Source: Prosopocoilus inquinatus (lineage: Eukaryota; Arthropoda; Insecta; Coleoptera; Lucanidae). From it: a DNA stretch of 64,000 nt. Every line of letters begins with the position of its first letter. The stretch's first letter is position 1. Where the stretch lies: positions 23,844,001 to 23,908,000 of the forward strand of contig CM069870.1 in the NCBI GenBank assembly GCA_036172665.1, written 5' to 3'. Position numbers and translations under genes: made by a program. Of this stretch, positions 56,637 through 64,000 are shown in pieces. A model generated the notes under the pieces. It was given only the letters and a program-made list of their open reading frames with translations. It was not told the DNA's origin and did not search any database.

Positions 56637-59600
56637 TAGCAAACCGTAATACCAAAGGCTTCGGAAAAAAAAAATATTGTCAAAGTGACCAAGAGAAATT
56701 CAAAGAAAATACTCTTAAGTGCGTGATTTGACCGTAAGGGGGCCCAATTAATAGTCTCATAACAAATCCAAATTCATCCTGTGCTCTAACGCCCCCCCCC
56801 CCCCCCGTTTAAACTTCTGAACTTAATTCAAATTTAAATCGAAAAAGGAAAAGAATTCTTGTCGCTTTTATGATTCTTGCGAATTTTAGTTTATAAAGTT
56901 TTTCTTTTTAATTTATTTACATTTTAAAGTGCCAGCTAAGCGCCTCCGATTGTCTTTTATTTTTGTTTTTTCAACTTTCTCGCGAGGGCGATCGCTTTTT
57001 GTTTAGGTTTCTGTTTCTGCTTAATGAGGAATACGAGTCGAAAGCGACCATCTTTCGTTTTTGTTTATCGTTTATACTTATTTTTCTTAATTTTTGTCTT
57101 ACATTAGCGTGAGGCAGGAAATGGTAATTGCTGTAAAAACGACCGTCTTTTGTTTTTCGATGTTTTTCCCTCGGCGAAAAGAAGTATATTAAATTGTCGT
57201 AAAATCGATCGCCTGTCGATTTAGTCTTCTTCTACTAAAATAATTCCATTTCGCGTTTTCTTTTTTCGCTTGCCTGGAAATGATCGATATCGTCTTTTTA
57301 TTTCTTTTATTTTATCATTGCAGATGAACCGATGAAGTAATAAAATTTTCGTCAGATACACATTCGATCTTATTTTATTTTTATTTTCCCGTTCGATCGA
57401 CTTTCGTTAATTCAATTCAATTAAATGGTTTCTTTGGAAGTTGAGTGGGCGTGTCTTTTGACGTGTTCTGCTTTTAAATCCAACTCATTGTTTACTTTTC
57501 AAACAGGTATGTTTAACCGGTAGTTAACAGCGCTATGTGACGTTACCTTCTCTGTCTTTCGACAGATTCTTCCTGTACACTCTACGCTTCAATCGTCGAC
57601 TGCGATCCGCGGACGAGTCGAATTTCTCATTGATGCGACGAAGTGAAGCGAGCAGTACGTATACACGACTTCGCTAGCGACGTGGACTGCATCCGCCTTC
57701 TATCAACGGACACACCTAGTAACGTACAGTCTTTTCTTTTCTACATTCGCCCATTTGTGCGCAAATTTTATTAGCACGGCGCAGTGGATTTCTGTTGGTC
57801 ACTTTGACTACAATTTACTGTAATTTTCTTTTTCTCCCGAAGCTGTAGGTATTAAGGTTTGTTATACAGAGTGTTCTTTTACTGTGTGCAAATAAAAAAA
57901 CTTCAGTATAAGTACGTGAAATGCTACCTTCTGCGCGTATTTTCGGATGGGTACCGAATCATAGCCAAAAAAAATTCGGAGGTTCCACTTGTTTGAAGCT
58001 GCTGAGATGTGCGAGAGAGAAACATTTAGCAAGGTCATTAACGCCTTACTCTGTAGTCAGTACGTGTGCTAACACACACAGCGCTGATCATAAAAAGAGT
58101 CCCGCATTTAAACTCATTCTCCAGCGTTTCGTAATAAAAATCACTGATATCGTTTATTACAATGCCCGGGCCCTATATGCGTTTCCGTAGACTTCCCAAT
58201 ACAAGAGTAACATATCTGTTTTTTCGTTATTTGTAAATGCCATTACGATCTTAATATGCGTTTTTACGAATCAAAAATCTTTCATCGTTTGTCAAATTTT
58301 TCGTATCTGCAGAACGCTAATGTAATACTGACCCACTCTAAACGCGTTACAGCGGTCACCGTTGTAAAAAACTCAAAAAATTGCCGTAATAAAAAGCATC
58401 AATAGAAATGCGAAACTGCGACTTTATCGAATGCATGCGAGAATACTTTAAGATATTAATCAATTTGTAAGTTTTCAGATTTGCAATGCAGGCTCGTTAA
58501 AAATGGTTTACTTGGCCGAATTTCATAATTGAATTAATAGAAATTGTAAATTCAATGTCAGTCATATTGGTAGTGAGCACATATCAGTTTTGACAACTAT
58601 TTTATTCTCCCTAGTGTGGTTACGTAATGCGGCCCATTTTAAACTACTACATTATTTTAAAGTTTCTTTATTAAACTAAAGAAATCTTAATCTATTTAAT
58701 TCGAAATGGAAAGATAATTTATTACTTGTGAAGGTAAATACCCGGAAATAAAACGATGAATAACGGTGACGTCATTATTTAACTCATCCCCATTTTTTGT
58801 CCAGTAATTAAATCGTCGGTTTATAATTTGAAAATACCTGAAATTGTAATTACTTGGAGCAAAGTGGCACTTATTTAATTAATTAATTAATTAATTAATC
58901 CATGCGCTTTGTGAGCGCGATTAAAATGTTTCGACTGTTACGATCTATTAATAGGCCTCATACGAATGAAACAGAAGTTCGTTTACGACGCCGTATAACA
59001 CTGACCTATATTCGGGTGACACAGGCAAGGCGGCGTACCATCCAGTCGTTAGCTAAGCCAGCAGTTCTCAAACGGTTTGGTGAAAATCTTCCAATGCATT
59101 TTTCTCCAAAACTATTAACTTCATGTTAAGGGTACATAAGTTTAATCGTTGCCATTTATGGTGATGTATTACAGGTTTAAACATTTGCACACGGTAAAAT
59201 AACACCCTGTATTGTCGCTGCCCTTATTGAGACACCCGGTACATATATTTTTTTTTAACTTACAACAGCAACAAATTAATAAATGCTTGCGTTAAGCACT
59301 CGTAGATTTTTCTCCTCTTGTACTTACGAGTGAATGCGTCTTGTGTACACAGCTGTAACTATCCTTCGGAGATACACAAATTATGTCGAAAGTTTAAGCA
59401 CACATGCAAGGCGGATTATTTAATTATATGGAGAAGAGTCAATGTTATAAACGGGCATGCACAATGTAACTGTACTGCGAAAAGTTATATTCCTAAGTAT
59501 TCATATCAAAACTATGTATGTACGTAAATATACGTACATATACGTTTATGTGCATTACCGGGCGCAAGTTTAATTAGATGTGTGCGTGCATATCGGACAA

Positions 59601-60785
59601 GCTGAATAATTTATATCATTTGCTGTTGCTATAAACGGAAGACCCCGACATATAATCTTTTAATAACAACCATTCGCCTGCTGTAAAAACACTGATTTTG
59701 ATTAGTATTATACGTACACACGAGCATAAGATGGAAATCAAGTTGTCAATCAACGAAATACATCCATGTATACGTTTATTAAACAAATAAATCAGTTATT
59801 TTAGAACGAAGCGGGCTTAATATATCTTAATATATCAAGCGGTCGCCAGTAATAAATATGTTATTCGAGTTTTGAATGTTTAGAACTAAAGAATATTTAT
59901 TTGCATGAATTATACCATAACAGGAATTCTTTTATACATAAGGTAGGATAGACAATTAATCATTAAGTTACTCCACCGGCAACAATAGCATGTTGTTACG
60001 TTGGGTGTCAAAAATTATTACAACTTGTTGCATCAAATAAATAAACAACCGTAACATGTGTACATAGAGCGAGGCAGGGTAGTTCTTATCTGCGTACACG
60101 GGATTTCCAGTAGTAGATTTGTTGTCGTCACCAAGGGACACAGCGTTATACCAACGACAGCTTTTTATAGTCGGAGAGGGCGTGGAGTAAAAGAGGAAAT
60201 TCACAAAAAATAGTATATTTAACAATAATTAACCGGGAGGCGCCTACTGGTGGATACCGACCACGGTATCAACTATAATTCCAACCCAAAATTAACCCCA
60301 GTTTTAAAATAGGCGGAATGTGTCCAAGACAACAATTCAATGACAGAACAAGAAAAACAATTTACGACAAATAGCAACAAATAGCAACAAATAAAACGTT
60401 AACGTTAATGTTTGGCTCAAAGTATTTCTTCAATTGATCTTAAATATTTCAAAATACAAAATGGTTTGTACGTTCGGAAATTTCCTGTCGTCTCACAATA
60501 CCCCATATAACAAAAAAATCTAGTAACTGATTGACGCAAACGTTAACAAGAGCAGTGAAGTTGCCATTAACAATTGTTATCGAGCAAAAATTAATTAGTG
60601 ACTGTAATAAAAAAAAAGAATTGTATTGATTGACTTAAATTGTCTGACACAAGGGTGAGACATAAACTAGACAACAAAAGTTGTACCTAAGTTGAAATGA
60701 CAAAGAAAAAGTATCTTGCAAGACGAGTCCGTACGTATGTTGCGACGATCAACCAAAGTGACGAAGAAAAAGGTGTAAGCGGTTA
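56637..60785. other. Long non-coding stretch
   Basis: A 15-base C run (56792-56806) and a (TTAA)n run (58875-58899) are the only simple repeats. The part 57530-57770 is GC-richer with many CpG-containing words and could be a promoter region or 5' exon, with no recognised core elements. GCAGTTCTCAAACGGTTTGG near 59060 resembles a hAT end, but no partner was found. AACACCCTGTATTGTCG near 59203 is probably a MITE end. The frames at 57921-58190 and 58902-59129 are not recognisable proteins. Confidence 0.35.
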
Positions 60786-61673
60786 ACTTATACTAGTGTT
60801 GGGCCATTCGTGAATGAGTCGCTCACGAGAGCTGACTCTTTCAAATGACTCACTCTTCAAAAATGAATGATCATTCATGAATAGTGTACACAGATGTGTC
60901 ATGAATAATGAATGACTCACGAGTGAATGATGAATGACACATTCAATATTCACGAGTGAATGGTGAATGACACTTTCACTATTCACGAGTAAACAGTGAA
61001 TGACACGTTCTCTATTCACGAGAGCAGGCCTGACTATTTTATTCATTCACTCTTAAATAAATAAATAAATAAATATTTTATACATAACTTATTTATAGTT
61101 TTTAAATACATTGTTTAATAAAAATGAATGCACGGATTATAACAAATAAATAAAAATCAGATTCTTTTTACAAATTGTACAAAGTACACGTACAACGATG
61201 CTTATTATCATAAACGATACCATTTGACAATTTAGTAGCCCTTACGCTCAATGTTGTTAAGGGTGTGGTTCATATACAAGAGTATCATTTAAGTTAAGCG
61301 TTTCTCAAGAAGAAATATAATTTGTTGCATTTTCTTTTCCGAAAGACCATGATCGTTGAGATCACTCGCGTTCACTAGAGTTGACTCTCTCGATTAAATG
61401 GTCATTCATACACAAATGAGTCATTTGTGTATCAAGGACTGGTCATTCAATCAACAGAGACATCTCTGGTGAACACAAATGATCATTTACTCAAAAGAGC
61501 TAATGGTGAATGATCATTCATCCAAAAGAGCCAGCTCTCGTGAACGATGAATGGTGAGTCGAATTGGAATTGAGCTCACCGGTGAAGTGAACGATCATTC
61601 ATGAATAACTCTTTCCGGTGACTGGTGAATGACCTCAGCAAAACGAATGGTTTTTTCCATCACTAGCTTATAC
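60786..61673. mobile_element. hAT-like MITE (872 bp) with 8-bp target-site duplication
   Basis: The element runs from TAGTGTTGGGCCATTC (60794) to GAATGG...CCATCACTA (61665). The flanks ACTTATAC (60786-60793) and GCTTATAC (61666-61673) agree in seven of eight bases, as expected for a hAT duplication. The interior is packed with variants of TGAATGA/TCATTCA and CTCACGAGTGAATGATGAA in both orientations (60800-61040 and 61360-61640), with an (AAAT)n run at 61052-61075 in the AT-rich middle. No transposase is present. Confidence 0.75.
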
Positions 61674-62649
61674 GACAGAACCTACGATGGTAGTCGACGA
61701 TTCAATCCCGAAGCAGCTTCGAGAGTCCTCTTCGAAGTACGACATCAACTTTCCGGAGGAAACACGAGGCGTGAACGGTGTTCGATATTTCGCTTCGAGT
61801 AGATAAACTTCCTTGTCGCGACGATCGCGTTTGATACCCAGTGATTTATCAGATCAGTAAATGTAATAGTACTGTCGTGATCTGAAGCGGGATACGATTT
61901 GTCTACAAGGACATCAAAAATGTTAAGTGAGATTTCAAAAAAGAGAGAGAATGAACTCACCAAGTCAGCCCAAATCAGTAATAAACGACTGACCTTAACA
62001 CCAAAGAAGCGTTTCTCAAGCGAAGAAAAACACTTCGCCCTTGGGGAAAGAAGGTTACGTCAATCAAAAAAAGTTAACACCTCTTATTAGCTTCTGCACG
62101 AGCAACGTGTTTCCCTTACCAGAGAAAGTTTTACAGTGAAACGTGGGCTAAACAAACGCGCGGAGTGGAGAGGAACTCAGGGATGCCATTTGTTCTAACA
62201 GAAATATTTACCACAAGTAAAAGCGACTTCGACCGTAACAGAGTTGAAAATTGTGGTAACACTGAAGATGAAACATGCCCAAGCGTTAAACAAAAAAATT
62301 ACAAAGATATTTTGGTCGAAAAGTCGATGAGGCGGGTAAAATGGAGAGTGTAACTCGCTCAGTAGAAGCAGCAAATAAGTTAGAAGCCAACCTAAATAAT
62401 CAAGGAGCGATAGGTTTCAAAAAAATCAAAATTTCTGGTCGACTGTAGCGAGAAAAAAAAAACTAGGAGAGAAATGGACGGGTTTAGGTGACAGCGCAAC
62501 CAGTGTCATGCAGCTGAAACAAATTAGATCCGTAACAATATAATACATCATTTATTCATAAGTTAACGGATGAACACCTTTCTTATATTGATGTATTAAC
62601 CTGATAATGAAATACAATTTTGTTATAGAAAGGTAGGTAGAAAACAGAC
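61674..62649. other. Unrecognised stretch with two lysine-rich ORFs
   Basis: The frames 61899-62090 and 62165-62353 on the plus strand lie close together and are rich in K, R, E, S and N, and the DNA is GC-richer than its surroundings. They might be remnants of one coding unit (a gag-like or regulatory protein), but no motif can be named and composition may explain both. Confidence 0.2.
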
Positions 62650-62715
62650 GCGTTTTTCTAATTAATGGTAGACTGACGACGAGGATCTGCCCGTGATTTG
62701 ACTGGAACCATTCTA
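62650..62715 (+). repeat. Repeat family A, small diverged relic
   Basis: CTGACGACGAGGATCTGCCC and GTGATTTGACTGGAACCATT correspond to the start of the second small ORF of family A (16852 onward), with a stop codon in place of one leucine codon. Confidence 0.5.
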
Positions 62716-63600
62716 CAAATCGTCCAACACCTGATCTATAGTGACATGAGAAAAGTGGCACGAAGAAACATCACTCTAGTTAATAAATTTTATATATGGT
62801 ATCCCGATAGTGCGTTCTCGGGCAATATCTCAATAACTATTGAAGATGTAAAAAAAAAGGTATTAGATATGCATCACCAAATTAAAAGTAACGAGTGTTC
62901 AATTAAAAAAACGGTCTAGATAGCTATGAATTTATTCTGAACGTCTAAGGTAGGGTTCTTCATACGATTAGCGTGAAGCCGTCCGTCACTTGCATTTCTA
63001 ACCTCACTTTAACTCAAAGAAGACATTTCAAAAAGAAACGCTTATTACGGAATATTTATATTAAGTATAAATATTACAAGAAAATTTGCAGGAGCAGCTT
63101 TCGAGTTTTGTTGGTTAGGTTAACCGTCAACTTGTTAAAGTTGAAATTCAAATGATGTTAATCACGACATGCGTTCCCGACAACAAAAGCCTGCTACGGA
63201 CTACTTGACCGTTTTTTTTATTGAACTCTCGTTATATACAATAATAATAATAATAATAATAAGTTCCTATTTTTCATTCATCTTGCACAGAGCAAAATAA
63301 TTTTATGTTGTAGACCTCTAAAATTCAAAACGTAACTATTTTTTGTTATTTGTATCTTTAATAGTTACTGAGATATTGCCCGAGCTGACATAGTTGGGTC
63401 ACCCTATACGTTATGTAAATGGCATTAGGTATCTTTGCTAAATTATAAATTAAAATTAGTTTTATTGCGTCTTAAATCTCTTTCCTGCCTATAGTATCAT
63501 ACCATAAAACTATTGACACCGTCTCAAACCTTATACAGGAAATATTTAATAATGTTTGCGGAGATGTCATTGACTGTTAATTTAGTTTCCTGCTTGTTTG
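62716..63600. other. Non-coding stretch with an (ATA)n microsatellite
   Basis: The (ATA)n run is at 63240-63261. No gene is supported. Confidence 0.4.
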
Positions 63601-63639
63601 AACTTGGTGAGTGTTAGCACTTGACATTGCCTGTGCATA

Positions 63640-63710
63640 CAGTGAGCGGAGTGGTTGACGACGTTCGTTGGTTGCGAGAGCGAGAAAGAGAGAGAGAGAG
63701 CGCACGGATT
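63640..63710. promoter_or_regulatory. GAGA-rich regulatory candidate
   Basis: GCGAGAGCGAGAAAGAGAGAGAGA (63674-63702) follows a stretch with GTGAGCGG and CGTTCGTTGG words. Clustered GAGAG motifs are binding sites for GAGA-type factors at insect promoters and Polycomb elements. The DNA from here to the window end is GC-richer and conserved-looking, and a transcription start may lie nearby. No start site or exon can be identified. Confidence 0.35.
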
Positions 63711-64000
63711 ACCCAAGAAAGCATTTCCATTTAATTTATTTATGTAATTATAATTGGCCGGTGAAAAGTCAACCGATCGCGAGAGATCGCCGAGATAATT
63801 TAGTCAAATGTGTTTGATTTAGACGAAATTCCGCCGCTCGTTCCATTTGAACAGGCTCGGCCGTCCTTCCTTTTGTATGCGTGCACGTATAAAGTAAATT
63901 TGCATAACATTATCGGACGATTTAAATTTTTCATTTGCAAAATCATTAACGCCACGCATAACTCGCAGGTAGGTAATTGTAACTCTTCTAATTGGAAGCG

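Noticed and set aside
58902..59129. Arginine-rich 75-codon frame resembling a ribosomal or histone-like protein
   Set aside because: No recognisable domain, no splice sites or poly(A) signal that fit, and a hAT-like word lies inside it.
1..64000. tRNA and rRNA genes
   Set aside because: I looked for paired A-box and B-box words and for conserved rRNA words and found none that hold together; a single GATTCAATCC near 61697 lacks a cloverleaf.

Overview
The window looks like 64 kb of AT-rich, intron- or intergenic-type DNA from an arthropod, most likely an insect. The evidence is the complete absence of bacterial-style gene packing, the dense mixture of eukaryotic transposon families (Penelope-like, Gypsy, PIF/Harbinger, hAT, pogo/Tigger, TA-target MITEs), long tandem satellites and insect-like LTRs. 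I cannot name a species. I found no convincing host gene; the only plausible non-autonomous exon is a short coiled-coil terminal exon near 0.8-1.05 kb, which may itself belong to a Harbinger transposon.

Layout. 0-3.1 kb: coiled-coil exon, a palindromic foldback and a decayed Harbinger nuclease on the minus strand. 4.98-7.17 kb: a satellite built of alternating ~177-bp and ~105-bp units. 7.5 kb: a hairpin MITE. 8.96-9.72 kb: a 180-bp tandem repeat. 14.8-17.65, 34.3-37.7 and 50.5-52.7 kb (continuing at 54.4-54.6 kb): three large same-orientation copies of an unrecognised repeat family carrying small conserved ORFs. 19.4-24.8 kb: a compound structure with ~1-kb inverted arms enclosing a 5'-truncated Penelope-like element (PLE, with a 12-bp target-site duplication) and a scrambled Gypsy pol fragment. 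25.5-26.5 kb: two MITEs. 28.19-29.42 kb: tandem and inverted copies of a 317-bp unit, each carrying a well-formed type I hammerhead ribozyme and bounded as a block by a 12-bp target-site duplication. 29.9-30.6 and 39.8-41.3 kb: a decayed ~150-bp satellite related to the ribozyme repeat. 31.5-32.4 kb: a long near-perfect palindrome. 41.6-42.9 and 52.7-54.4 kb: two copies of a long-TIR foldback transposon, the first carrying a second hammerhead insertion with a 14-bp target-site duplication. 45.3-47.4 kb: a pogo-like MITE followed by a ~200-bp satellite that is itself interrupted by a 300-bp MITE. 39.0 and 54.9 kb: two related solo LTRs. 60.8-61.7 kb: a hAT-like element full of TGAATGA motifs. 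63.6-63.7 kb: a GAGA-rich stretch.

The most interesting system is the hammerhead-bearing repeat. The fold can be drawn base by base from the sequence, it recurs in five intact copies plus one truncated one, and it shares its style of target-site duplication with the Penelope-like element 6 kb away, which carries its own degenerate hammerhead. This fits the known class of animal retrozymes (small non-autonomous PLE partners that make circular RNAs), although the head-to-head arrangement, recurrent termini and linked satellite are worth a closer look. All boundaries were read by eye and may be off by 5-20 bases unless a target-site duplication is quoted.
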